Shown in pieces: positions 1-8,643 of a stretch of 64,000 nucleotides of DNA (position 1 is the first letter of the stretch; each line of letters starts with the position of its first letter). Position numbers and translations under genes: made by a program. Source of the DNA: Nocardia concava NBRC 100430 (lineage in GTDB: Bacteria; Actinomycetota; Actinomycetes; Mycobacteriales; Mycobacteriaceae). The notes under the pieces are model-generated. The model was not told where the DNA came from. It ran no database searches and saw only the letters and a list, made by a program, of their open reading frames with translations. The stretch spans positions 62,001-126,000 of the forward strand of contig NZ_BAFX01000101.1 in the NCBI RefSeq assembly GCF_000308815.1, read 5' to 3'.

Positions 1-568
1 GCGCGCCGAAGTCGTGCCCGCGGGTTCCGGCGATGCCGTGGCCGGGTTGCGGATCGCCCAGGGAGAGCGTGGTGTTCGGATCGCGGTGCGGATCGGCCAG
101 CAGGCCGACGGCGACCACCCGATCGGCGGGGATCGGGCCTTCGCCGTTGCCGATCTCGGTGGCGACATCGCCCATGCCGTCCGCGCCCTGGCTGTACCCG
201 GCGAGGATGACCCGCGTCGAGGCGCACAGCCCGCGCGTCATCTTGCCCAGTTCGGCTTCGAGGGTGCTCAGGGACTGCACGTAGCTCAGGCCCTGGTCGA
301 AAGCACTCGCGGCGTATGGGGCGTACAGCACGGTGATGTCGGCGCCGAACTGCCGCTGCAGACCGTCACCGATCGGGCGGAGCATTCCGACCGGCACGCT
401 CGGATCCGCGTCGGGGCGCGTCTCCCAGGTGCCCGGCGCGAGAATCGCCGTGAACGGGGTGCAGTCCGCGGCCGCGACCGGTCGCGCGCCCGCCTCGACC
501 GCCGTGCTTCCGACCATGACCGTCACCGCGCCCAGGATCGCCGCGCACGAGGTCGCCAGCCTGTTCAT
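1..568 (-). CDS. Cutinase-family serine esterase, secreted (3' end beyond window)
   Basis: This is the first 189 codons of a cutinase-like alpha/beta hydrolase; the C-terminus lies outside the window. The ATG at 568 follows an AGAGGG-type ribosome site. Residues 1-34 form a signal peptide (short basic start, hydrophobic core, Ala-rich cleavage zone), so the enzyme should be exported. The family's nucleophile elbow GYSQG is at residues 124-128 (Ser126), and an Asp-containing DPHRD stretch at about 159-163 fits the expected position of the catalytic Asp. Actinobacterial cutinase-like proteins (Culp) hydrolyse medium- or long-chain esters; the substrate cannot be told from sequence. The catalytic His would be in the missing part. 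Confidence 0.85.
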   Translation of the reverse strand, partial: MNRLATSCAAILGAVTVMVGSTAVEAGARPVAAADCTPFTAILAPGTWETRPDADPSVPVGMLRPIGDGLQRQFGADITVLYAPYAASAFDQGLSYVQSLSTLEAELGKMTRGLCASTRVILAGYSQGADGMGDVATEIGNGEGPIPADRVVAVGLLADPHRDPNTTLSLGDPQPGHGIAGTRGHDFGA

Positions 569-830
569 GATCCAATCCCTCTGTCGCCGACACGCTTTCG
601 TTCCAGTGCGGCAGAGGCTCGACCCGCAGCACAGTCACAGCTAATTCTCGCCGCGAACCGCCGATTTCGCAGCATTTTCAGACACATATTCATTTCAGAT
701 GTTCGGGCGGGTCGATCCGGCCTCCCACCGCGCCCGCGCAATCCGGGTCTGCCGAACGGAAACGTCTCTCCGTACGTTGGAAGAGTGTCGGACGGTGCCG
801 TTCGACCGGCAGGCGAGGGGTGGATGAGCT

Positions 831-1397
831 GTGCTCGAGGTTTCCGAAACGACTTCCGACAGTGGGCTTTTCGGTGAGGTCGTGGTCACGCTGACCGACG
901 ATCGGTGTTCCGTGCGCTTCGCGAGCGGGGATTCACCGGTGGTGACGATCGAGCGCCTCGGGGCGCGGACCCGCAAGAGCGTGCCGATCGGTACGCGGGC
1001 GGCGGGGTGCCTCAGCGCGCGGGTGAACGACCGGGCGATGGCGGTGCGGCCGGGCAGCGGGCGGGTGTTCCGGCGGAGCTATCGGGTCGCCGCCGAGATC
1101 GACGGGCGGGTGGTGAGTCTGCGGCCGAAATCCATTGATACGTGCCTGTTCATCGACGGTCGGCCGAAGGAGGTCGAGCGGGAGTTCGGCGAATTCACCG
1201 CGCGCGCCGACGGAACGATCGAGGTGGTGTGGCAGACGGCGACCGAGATCAGGGCGCTCGGGAAGACTGTCGAACCGCCGGAGGCGACCGCGGAGGATGT
1301 GCTCATCGGGTTCGCGCTGGCGGCGGCGTTCGGCACCGGGTCGCTGTCGGCGATATCGATTGCGCTGGGATTCGTTTCGGCAGCCCTGCCGAACTGA
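831..1397 (+). CDS. Hypothetical protein, 188 aa
   Basis: I do not recognise a family. The GTG at 831 has a purine-rich GGCGAGGGG stretch ahead of it. The first 150 residues read as a soluble beta-rich domain with many alternating charged and hydrophobic residues. The last 30 or so residues are Ala/Gly/Ile-rich and hydrophobic, which could be a membrane hairpin or a buried helix pair. There is no signal peptide. It is convergent with the large pknK-type gene, with only 22 bases between their stop codons, and nothing in the context suggests a role. Codon usage is that of the host backbone. Confidence 0.6.
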   Translation: MLEVSETTSDSGLFGEVVVTLTDDRCSVRFASGDSPVVTIERLGARTRKSVPIGTRAAGCLSARVNDRAMAVRPGSGRVFRRSYRVAAEIDGRVVSLRPKSIDTCLFIDGRPKEVEREFGEFTARADGTIEVVWQTATEIRALGKTVEPPEATAEDVLIGFALAAAFGTGSLSAISIALGFVSAALPN

Positions 1398-1419
1398 GCC
1401 GCTCTGCCCGGCCGACCGC

Positions 1420-4400
1420 TCAGATCGTCTGGGCCGCATGGGCGTCGACGAGCGCCCGCAGAAAGGCCGGGGGAACCTCCGGCCATTCGGGGTGCCAGCG
1501 GCCCGCGAGCTGGTCGGCGTGCAGCGCGGCCAGGGTCGCCACGACGTAGGGGCCGCCGTCGAGGATGTAGCGGACCGAACCGTGTTCGGCGCATTGGGCG
1601 GTCACGGTCGCCAGCAGCGCCTTGGCCTCCTCGATGTGCCCGGCGGCGGCCAGGCAGGCCACGAGCAGACGGCGGGCCTTGAGGAGTTCACGCGGGCGAT
1701 GCACGGCCTCAAGGCGATCGACCCATTCCTGCGCCCAGGTGCGCGCGAGTTCGAGGCTCTCGGTGGTGGATTCGGCCAGCAGCAGGCGGATGGCGGTGAA
1801 TTCCTCGTAGAGGACGGTGAATTCGTCGATCGGATCGGTGGGCTCGCGGCGGTTGTGGTAGTCGACGACCGGGAGCGGCCCGAATTCCGGATGCGGCGGC
1901 AGCCCCAGGCGTAGGCGCTCGTTCTCGACCTCGGCGCGCAGGCGCGGCAGCGACATCGAGATGGCCACGCGCGCACCCTCGTTCAGTCGGCGGATGGCGG
2001 CCGATCTGTCGCCGCGCAGCGCCTTCACGCGTGCGCCGACCACGTAGCGGGCGAGTTTGAAGTCGACGACCCCGGCATCGGGGCCCAGCTTGTAGCCCTC
2101 GTCGAGCAGCCGTTCGGCCTCGGCGACCTCGCCGCGCTCGTAGAGCAGTTCACCCAGCAGGGAACCGGCCAGCCGCGCACCGTAGGAGTGGCTGCCGCCG
2201 GATTGCTTGGCGATCTTCATGGCGGCCCGGAAGTACTGCTCGGCGCGGGCGATGTCGAGTTGCAGGCTGGCGGCCAGGCCGAGGAAGCACAGGCCGTGAA
2301 TGTTGTTGTAGAAGCCCTTGTTCTGGCGCATGTAGGGCGCGGACCACTCCTGGATGCGGACCGCCTCGTCGAAGTCGTAGCGGTAGCCCGCGGCGAAGCT
2401 GGCCACATTCGCGCCGATGGCCACGACATAGGGCGAGAGTTCGTCGGCCAGCTCGAAACACGGTGCGAGCCAATCCTCCACGCCGGTCAGCACGTCCGCG
2501 CGCACGGTGACGACCGCGTGCACCACGCCCGCCTCGGCGCGCAGCCGGGCCCGCACCCGCTCGTCGAGTTCGCCGGTGTCGAGGGTCGATTCGGCCAGTC
2601 GCAGTGCGCGTTCGGCGGGTCCGGCCCGGTGCAGCAGGATGTTCGCCCAGGCCAGATCCAGTTGCAGGCGCGGATGGGTTTCGATGACCGCGGGCGGCAG
2701 CTTGTTCACCAGGCCGATGAGGCTGGCCATCTGACCGTATTCGAGCAGTGACATGCCGTCGCGTTCCACGATGACCACGGCCCGCTGCTCGTCACCGGCG
2801 AGCAGGGCGTGGTCGACGGCCTCGCTCACGTGGCGGTGCTCGGCGAACCAGGTCGAGGCGGTGCGGTGCAGGGTGTCGATGTCCTCGGGGCGGCCGTGTT
2901 CGAGGCGCTGGCGCAGGAAATCCTGGAACAGCTGGTGGTATTGGAACCATTGGCCGCCGTCGAGGCGGCGCAGGAACAGGTCCTGCTGTTCGATCTGCTC
3001 GAGCAGGGCCTGCCCGTTGGGGACGCCGGTGAGCGCGGAAGCCAGGTCGCCGCAGGTGCGTTCGGTGATCGAGGTCGCGACCATGAAGTCGAGGACGCCG
3101 GGTTCCAGTGTCTCCAGGACGTTTTCGGCGAGGAATTCGCCGATGGCGTGATGGCGGCCGGTGAGCTGGCCGATCAGCATGCCCGGATCCTCGCTGCCGC
3201 GCATGGACAGCGCTGCCAGCTGCAGCGCGGCCGCCCAGCCGCCGGTGGATTCGGTGAGGTCCTCCACATCGCCGCGGTCCAGGTCCAGGCCGCCCAGCTC
3301 GACCAGCAGGGCGTAGGCCTCCTCGGCGGTGAAACGCAGTGCGGCGGTGTCGATTTCCACCAGTTCGTCGCGGGCGCGCATGGAGCTCATGGGCAGGCCG
3401 GTCTGGCGGCGGCTGGTGACCAGGATGCGCAGGACGGGGCTGGAGCTCTCGATGAGGAAGCGCAGGGCGGCCTGGGTGTTCTGGTCGGCGACGCGGTGCC
3501 AGTCGTCGATGACGACGGTCAATTGCTCACCGCGGCGGTCGATGTCGTTGATGAGGGAGGTCAGGACGAACCGCCCGGCCTCGTCGCCGTGTTCCTCGAG
3601 CAGGTCGCCAAGTTCGCGGGCCAGGGCGGGGCGGGCCGCGCGAATGGCCTCGATCAGGTGGGAGAGGAACCAGACCACATTGTCGTCTTCGCTGTCGACG
3701 GTCAGCCAGGCGACCGAGCCGCCCGACGCGGTGACCTCGGCGCACCACTGTGCGGCGAGGGTGGTCTTGCCGAAACCGGTGGGGCCGTGGACGACCGCGA
3801 GGCGGCGGTCGCTGGCCGAGCGCAGGGCGTCGAGCAGGCGCGGGCGGGCGACCAGGGCGCGGCTGAGGGTGGGCGGGCGCAGGCGGGTCGCGGGGACGGG
3901 CGGGGTCGCGGTGGTGTTGCGGCCGCGGCGGCGGTTCGGTGTGCGGCCGGTGGTATTGCGTCCGGATGTGGCGCGGTCGAATCCCGTGACGCCGTCCCAT
4001 TGCCCGGTTTCCTCAGCGGGCAGGTCCTCGGTGGGCAGCGGTATCGCCATCTCGTCCGGCTTGAGCCCGTGCCGTTCCTGGATCTCGCGCAAGGCCATTC
4101 CGAATTCCGCCGCCGATTTCGGCCGGTGCCCGCGCTCGCGCGCCATGGCGGATTCGATCACCACGGTCAGCTCCTCCGGCAGCCCCGAATCACCCAGATC
4201 CGGCATCGGCTGCTTGGTGATCCGCACGAACTGCGCGACCAGCTGCTCCCCGCTGCGCCGCTCGAACACCGCGTGCCCGGTTCCGGCGCAGAACAGCGTG
4301 GCCGCCAAACCGTAGACATCGGCCGTCACGTCCGGGGCCTGCCCCTGCAGCACCTCCGGCGCGGTATACGCCGGCGACCCGGTCACCGTCCCCGCCGCCG

Positions 4401-4935
4401 TCTCGAAACCCCCTGCCAGCCGGGCGATCCCGAAGTCCGCGAGCTGCGGCTCCCCGTACTCGGTGAGCAGGATGTTCCCCGGCTTCACATCCCGATGCAG
4501 CAGCCCCCGCCGATGCGCCGTCTCCAGCGCCCCCGACAACTTCACCCCGAAATGCAGCAGCTCCTGCCACGGGACGGGCCCCTTCTGCTGAATCCGCGCA
4601 TCCAGCGACCCTTGCGAGTGATACGGCATCACGATGAACGGCCGGCCCGCATCCGTGGACCCCGCCTCGAACACGGTCACGATATTCGGATGTCCGCTCA
4701 GCTTCCCCATGGCGAGCTGCTCCCGCACGAACCGCTCCAACGCCTCGGACTCCAGATCCGCCGTCAACACCTTGATAGCGACGGTCCGCTCCAGCCCAGC
4801 CTGAAACGCCCGATAAACCACCCCGAACCCACCCCGCCCGATCTCCACCGGCCCCCCGAACCCGGCCGCCTCGAGCTCCGCCGCGAACCCGGAGGTCACA
4901 TCGCGGCGCGTAGAAAACGGATCGACATGCCCCAC
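1420..4935 (-). CDS. pknK: PknK-type Ser/Thr kinase fused to a MalT-like AAA ATPase and TPR regulator
   Basis: The protein is about 1,171 aa and matches the layout of mycobacterial PknK (about 1,110 aa). An N-terminal Hanks-type kinase domain shows the glycine loop GRGGFGVVY, lysine in AIKVL, catalytic loop HRDVKPGNIL and DFG magnesium loop. A Pro/Arg-rich linker leads to an NTPase domain with Walker A GPTGFGKTT and a Walker B strand ending in DDWHR. A long helical TPR-like region of the LuxR/MalT type follows. PknK in M. tuberculosis controls growth and transcription factors; that role is known for the family, not shown here. I chose the GTG at 4935 because the text after it (GHVDPFSTRRD) aligns with the start of PknK. 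An ATG at 4986 is in frame but has no ribosome site. Confidence 0.9.
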   Translation of the reverse strand: MGHVDPFSTRRDVTSGFAAELEAAGFGGPVEIGRGGFGVVYRAFQAGLERTVAIKVLTADLESEALERFVREQLAMGKLSGHPNIVTVFEAGSTDAGRPFIVMPYHSQGSLDARIQQKGPVPWQELLHFGVKLSGALETAHRRGLLHRDVKPGNILLTEYGEPQLADFGIARLAGGFETAAGTVTGSPAYTAPEVLQGQAPDVTADVYGLAATLFCAGTGHAVFERRSGEQLVAQFVRITKQPMPDLGDSGLPEELTVVIESAMARERGHRPKSAAEFGMALREIQERHGLKPDEMAIPLPTEDLPAEETGQWDGVTGFDRATSGRNTTGRTPNRRRGRNTTATPPVPATRLRPPTLSRALVARPRLLDALRSASDRRLAVVHGPTGFGKTTLAAQWCAEVTASGGSVAWLTVDSEDDNVVWFLSHLIEAIRAARPALARELGDLLEEHGDEAGRFVLTSLINDIDRRGEQLTVVIDDWHRVADQNTQAALRFLIESSSPVLRILVTSRRQTGLPMSSMRARDELVEIDTAALRFTAEEAYALLVELGGLDLDRGDVEDLTESTGGWAAALQLAALSMRGSEDPGMLIGQLTGRHHAIGEFLAENVLETLEPGVLDFMVATSITERTCGDLASALTGVPNGQALLEQIEQQDLFLRRLDGGQWFQYHQLFQDFLRQRLEHGRPEDIDTLHRTASTWFAEHRHVSEAVDHALLAGDEQRAVVIVERDGMSLLEYGQMASLIGLVNKLPPAVIETHPRLQLDLAWANILLHRAGPAERALRLAESTLDTGELDERVRARLRAEAGVVHAVVTVRADVLTGVEDWLAPCFELADELSPYVVAIGANVASFAAGYRYDFDEAVRIQEWSAPYMRQNKGFYNNIHGLCFLGLAASLQLDIARAEQYFRAAMKIAKQSGGSHSYGARLAGSLLGELLYERGEVAEAERLLDEGYKLGPDAGVVDFKLARYVVGARVKALRGDRSAAIRRLNEGARVAISMSLPRLRAEVENERLRLGLPPHPEFGPLPVVDYHNRREPTDPIDEFTVLYEEFTAIRLLLAESTTESLELARTWAQEWVDRLEAVHRPRELLKARRLLVACLAAAGHIEEAKALLATVTAQCAEHGSVRYILDGGPYVVATLAALHADQLAGRWHPEWPEVPPAFLRALVDAHAAQTI

Positions 4936-5010
4936 AACGACCCCGATACGAAAACGAGCCTTCCACCCCGAGCATAAGCCGATCACCGCGTTCAGGCCGC
5001 CCCAATGGCT

Positions 5011-5385
5011 TCACCAAGACCAATCCTCGCTCTCGTCCGCGGCCACCGACGGCCACCGCCCCTCGATCGCCCGTTCCGCCTCGTCATGAAGGACATTCCG
5101 AGTCATGACCAAATACATGTAGGCCCGATCGGTGTACGGGATCAGATCCTCCGCCCCATCGTCGGGCCGAGTGAAGCCACCTTCATCCAGCATCTGCGCC
5201 AGCTCCTCCCGCCGCCTCTCCGCAGCAGCCTCCCGATCGCGCGCGAACCTCCTCCTCGCCTCCGTCAACCACTCAGGCCGCTCCCGCCGCAACCGCAGCA
5301 CCTCCCCAACGGTCCACCTCCGCCCCAACTCCGGCAGATCCCCGACCGCGATACTCAACCGCGCCGCCGCAGCAGCCCACGTCAA
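5011..5385 (-). CDS. Hypothetical protein, 124 aa, Arg/Glu-rich helical
   Basis: No family is recognised. I placed the start at the TTG at 5385 because a strong AGGGAGG ribosome site lies 8 bases before it; an upstream ATG at 5436 lacks one. The protein is soluble and mostly helical, with a basic/acidic amphipathic stretch in the middle (alternating Arg and Glu runs) and an acidic, Trp-containing C-terminus. It lies 75 bases upstream of pknK on the same strand, so the two may be co-transcribed. A first residue written as Leu by the code would be Met in the protein. Confidence 0.6.
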   Translation of the reverse strand: MTWAAAAARLSIAVGDLPELGRRWTVGEVLRLRRERPEWLTEARRRFARDREAAAERRREELAQMLDEGGFTRPDDGAEDLIPYTDRAYMYLVMTRNVLHDEAERAIEGRWPSVAADESEDWSW

Positions 5386-5842
5386 TGGCCTTGCCTCCCT
5401 ACAACTTCGACTCCGCTTCGGGCTCATGGCCAACAACGCTGATCAGACCCCCATTCGCCCCACAGCCCTTCCGCAACTTCGCACCTCGGGCCGACTATCC
5501 CGTACCCCGCGTGCGCGACATTATGAACTTCAACGCTGCCAGCGGCCACCAAGTTCTGCGAATTACGGGGTCGCCCGTTGATTCTTTCCGAAACCGACCG
5601 ACCGCAGCGAGAGACTATTGTGCCAGCTGAGCCTGAACCGGCCGATGCAGACCTCGCCAATGCAGCTGTTAGATTCGAGGGCCGGAGAAGCGGCTGGGTG
5701 AGCTATCAATGCCGAATTCCTATAGCTTGCATGATGAATGCCTCGGATTTCGAATCATGGCCTGGACTTACGTCCGGTCTGGTGATGAACCACGGGTGGC
5801 TACAGTGGTCGCGATTGCGCGGCGCGCCGTAAGCACCTTTGG
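5386..5842. other. Gene-free stretch at the lower edge of the low-GC block
   Basis: No convincing gene lies here on either strand. Base composition falls from about 65-70 percent GC near 5.4 kb to about 55 percent toward 5.8 kb, so this looks like the transition from host backbone into acquired DNA. Short open frames exist but lack ribosome sites. I looked for a tRNA or tRNA fragment that could have served as an integration target and saw none. Confidence 0.4.
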
Positions 5843-6631
5843 TCAGCCCTGCGGTTCTCCGTTATCCGGGTTTTCGGCCTCGGGCGGAGCAGAGCCAGCC
5901 ATCAGGTTCTCAAGCCGGTCGACCAGTGTGGGCTTTTCGAATGCGCCCAGGAACTTTCCGAACATTCTAATCACATATTCACGCTCGTCCGGTTCGGTGT
6001 CAGTGAAGAGATCGCCAATGATGCGAACGAAAGAATCCTGCGCGGCGAGGGTCTCAGCTCGGCGATGTTCATTGCGCGCATCGTCGATATTTGACACGAG
6101 CATTTTGAATTCGTCCTCGGACAAGGCTTCCAACTTCTCTGATGGCTGGTCAATCCACCAAAGCCAGGCATGCTCCTTGCTCTCAAACACCGTCCGCAGA
6201 TGATCCAGACGCACAACTGCCTGAGCCTGCCGCTTTCGCTCGGCCCGGATTGCGGACAGGTACTCGGAGGTGATCAACTCGCTCTCAGCGGCCGGGGCTA
6301 GCCGAACCCATCCTCCGACAGCAAGCTCAAAAGGCTCCTGCACAGTTACACGATGAGCAAGCTCATGATTGATCGCGATCTCAGCGGCGGAACATTGTGT
6401 CACCATTCGTGAAGATGCTGCGCGTTCAGTGACCCAACGCAGACGATCGCAAGCAATCCAAAAGGCTTGCTTATCTCGTCCCCCATCACCGGTTTCGCTC
6501 TCGCGGTACACCCACTCCGGATGCAGATCGACAACAAAGTCGGCACCAGGGATAGCGCTTGACACACTGATCGTCGTGCTATGACCGTTTTTCGTTCTAC
6601 TGGAGAGTGATGAGGTGCGACGTAGTATCAC
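5843..6631 (-). CDS. Unknown protein, third gene of the low-GC three-gene operon (262 aa)
   Basis: No characterised family is recognised. The GTG start at 6631 overlaps the stop of the preceding gene by four bases (GTGA), so the two are translationally coupled. After a Ser/Thr-rich start, residues 25-60 look like beta strands. A helical segment and a GGWVRL strand near residue 105 follow, then a long charged helix, then a conserved-looking HAWLWWIDQP stretch near residue 153. Strand, helix, strand, then a long helix recalls SPFH/band-7 proteins, but this is only a pattern impression. The C-terminus is acidic and probably disordered. GC content is well below the neighbours. The tight operon suggests it works with the two upstream gene products. 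Confidence 0.7.
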   Translation of the reverse strand: MILRRTSSLSSRTKNGHSTTISVSSAIPGADFVVDLHPEWVYRESETGDGGRDKQAFWIACDRLRWVTERAASSRMVTQCSAAEIAINHELAHRVTVQEPFELAVGGWVRLAPAAESELITSEYLSAIRAERKRQAQAVVRLDHLRTVFESKEHAWLWWIDQPSEKLEALSEDEFKMLVSNIDDARNEHRRAETLAAQDSFVRIIGDLFTDTEPDEREYVIRMFGKFLGAFEKPTLVDRLENLMAGSAPPEAENPDNGEPQG

Positions 6632-8640
6632 GAATTAGTCACCTGCACAGATTTTTTGAAGTCATCCGCTAGAATATCCATGATTCTTTCACCAACGGCA
6701 TCGGAGGCGGCCGAGACGACCTTCGCGTGTAAGGCGTGGTTTGCCGTCGCCCGAATGGTTGGCATACAAACGTCGAAGACGATATCTCCTGGTAGTAGAT
6801 CACCACTCGCGGCGAACCAAGAGCACATGACTGGAGCACAACCAGCCACATCCAGCACGTCGTAGGTCTGGCGCCACAGATTTGCGATCAGATCCTTTAC
6901 CTTGTTGTCGACCTGCGCTGCCTCAAGCAGGACCGGCACGACGTTGGGCCCATCCAGTCGCGCCAGTTCGATGAATGTTTTCGCTCCAGCGGAAGCATTG
7001 TTCTTTAAAAGTCGTGCTACGGATTCTACAAACCTAGCCGTGGAATCGACGCTGTTGACTAGCCCTGCGATTGCGCGATTCGCTGCTTGCAAGATTTCGC
7101 GTGGGGCGCCGGTTTTCGCGAGCACTCGCGTCAGCCTCGTCAACGCAAGATCGGTACGCTCGACGGCCAGTCGTCGTTCACATACACCCACCGTCAGCGC
7201 CAATCGGACCGGATCCTGGTTATTGGCCCAGAAGTAGAGCCGCCGCCGCACTCCGACTCCGATATCCGAATCAAGCACCACGGCGTCAAGCACTAGTACC
7301 GCAAGCTCGAGGTGCCTAGGGCTGCGGACCGCTTCGGTGCGTAGGAAATCGAAAAGCTGGTTTGGATTGTGTAGCCGAACCGCAAATCCTGCGAGCACGG
7401 CAGCAATCCTCTGCCTTCTATTGGACGGAGCCTTCTTGCTGGTCCCCAGATCAACCAGCCATGCCAGTAGTGGTTCGCGCAGTGACGGCCGCTCTCGCCA
7501 GATATGATCTAAGATCGCTATATCGAGCCGGGGCCGAGCTTTTGTGAGTGATACGCGCCGGTCCTGATCTATCTGTGCGCCAGTGCTGGAAAGCTTCGCG
7601 CTAATGTCTGGTCCAGCGAGCGGGCCGAAAACTTCCGGCTGCTGAGAGCACGCATCGGCTAGCAAATCACCCGCGTGCACGATTTCATGATCGAACGCTC
7701 CATCTAGCACAGCCGCAGCAATAAGGTAGGCACGCGAGGACACGTCCTCGTTCTTGTGAAACCACGCTTCAAGATAATTGCGCCATCCCCAGAACTCATC
7801 GAGAGCGTCGGTGAGATTTGCGAATCCGTCGGCATTCCCAACGCGCGCGATGGCCTGTGCGAGCCGAACCGCATCAGCAGGCGCCAAATCGGACCGTTCA
7901 AGAATCGAATTCACCGATTCGTCGGCTTGCCAATCAACCCGCTCGGCCATTGGGAATCGTCGGTTCAAGCATGCAATTACGATTCGTTGCGGCTCCGGTT
8001 TTTCCCAATCGAAGGTGACATCCTTCGCTGTTCCTGCACAATGAATCCAAATCTCAGGTGTTGTGATAATTACGAGGAACGATCCACGGCGCTTCATCTC
8101 TGCCGACAACCGAATCAGGTCTTCGCCGAAACGGGCCGATGGTCGACTATCCTCGCCAATCTCGGCATCGCGTGCGTCCCAGGTTCTAGACAGATCCAGA
8201 AGGTAACCGTGCTGGTGGCGGAGCGGTAACCAGTGGACGTCGGGGCGGAGCCACGTTGGATGTAGCCGACTTACATCACCGAGGGGACGTCCTTCGCGGT
8301 TCGCCAGCTCCCGCGCCTCGTGTAGCAAACTGAGCGCCGCTGTCATACGGCCGGTGCGCGGTTTGCCCGATACGACCGTTATGTGTTTTTCAAAAAGGTT
8401 GCGGCAGGCGCTCAAAGATGGCCCGGTATCGACGAAAAATGCATTGGCCGAGCGGAGCTGCGATTCAGCGATCGGCTCGATGCTCAGCTGCCCATAATAG
8501 TGATGTTCGCTCTGGTCATGGAAGGCTGAAGCATTGCCCTGGAAGGCAACTACGGCGTTCGAATGGTCGCTGGCAATGACTGTATGTCCACGGTCGCCCA
8601 GTGCGGACGACAGCACTGCCGAATCGGCAAAATCTGACAA
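6628..8640 (-). CDS. STAND/NLR-like NTPase-type protein with degenerate P-loop (670 aa)
   Basis: This is the central gene of a low-GC three-gene operon. The TTG start at 8640 is three bases after the stop of the first gene. Residues 1-60 carry a Gly/Asn/Ser/His-rich stretch containing GNASA (35-39). A hydrophobic strand then runs into SGKPRTGRMT (91-100), which sits where a Walker A should be but has Arg in place of the usual Lys. A Walker B-like strand ending in Asp is near 145-150, and a sensor-like strand (FLVIITT) near 188-194. The remaining 450 residues are helical and repeat-like, as in the sensor arm of STAND proteins. These features suggest a signal-transducing NTPase fold; nucleotide hydrolysis is doubtful. 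Function is inferred, not shown. Confidence 0.65.
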   Translation of the reverse strand: MSDFADSAVLSSALGDRGHTVIASDHSNAVVAFQGNASAFHDQSEHHYYGQLSIEPIAESQLRSANAFFVDTGPSLSACRNLFEKHITVVSGKPRTGRMTAALSLLHEARELANREGRPLGDVSRLHPTWLRPDVHWLPLRHQHGYLLDLSRTWDARDAEIGEDSRPSARFGEDLIRLSAEMKRRGSFLVIITTPEIWIHCAGTAKDVTFDWEKPEPQRIVIACLNRRFPMAERVDWQADESVNSILERSDLAPADAVRLAQAIARVGNADGFANLTDALDEFWGWRNYLEAWFHKNEDVSSRAYLIAAAVLDGAFDHEIVHAGDLLADACSQQPEVFGPLAGPDISAKLSSTGAQIDQDRRVSLTKARPRLDIAILDHIWRERPSLREPLLAWLVDLGTSKKAPSNRRQRIAAVLAGFAVRLHNPNQLFDFLRTEAVRSPRHLELAVLVLDAVVLDSDIGVGVRRRLYFWANNQDPVRLALTVGVCERRLAVERTDLALTRLTRVLAKTGAPREILQAANRAIAGLVNSVDSTARFVESVARLLKNNASAGAKTFIELARLDGPNVVPVLLEAAQVDNKVKDLIANLWRQTYDVLDVAGCAPVMCSWFAASGDLLPGDIVFDVCMPTIRATANHALHAKVVSAASDAVGERIMDILADDFKKSVQVTNS

Positions 8641-8643
8641 CTC

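Noticed and set aside
2809..4977. Long plus-strand open frame (722 codons) opposite pknK
   Set aside because: It is the mirror of a strongly supported gene. Its translation is low-complexity Gly/Gln/Arg/Asp-rich with no domain, as expected for GC-rich antisense frames.
5424..5832. Short open frames in the gap below the low-GC block
   Set aside because: No ribosome sites, no recognisable domains, mixed codon bias.
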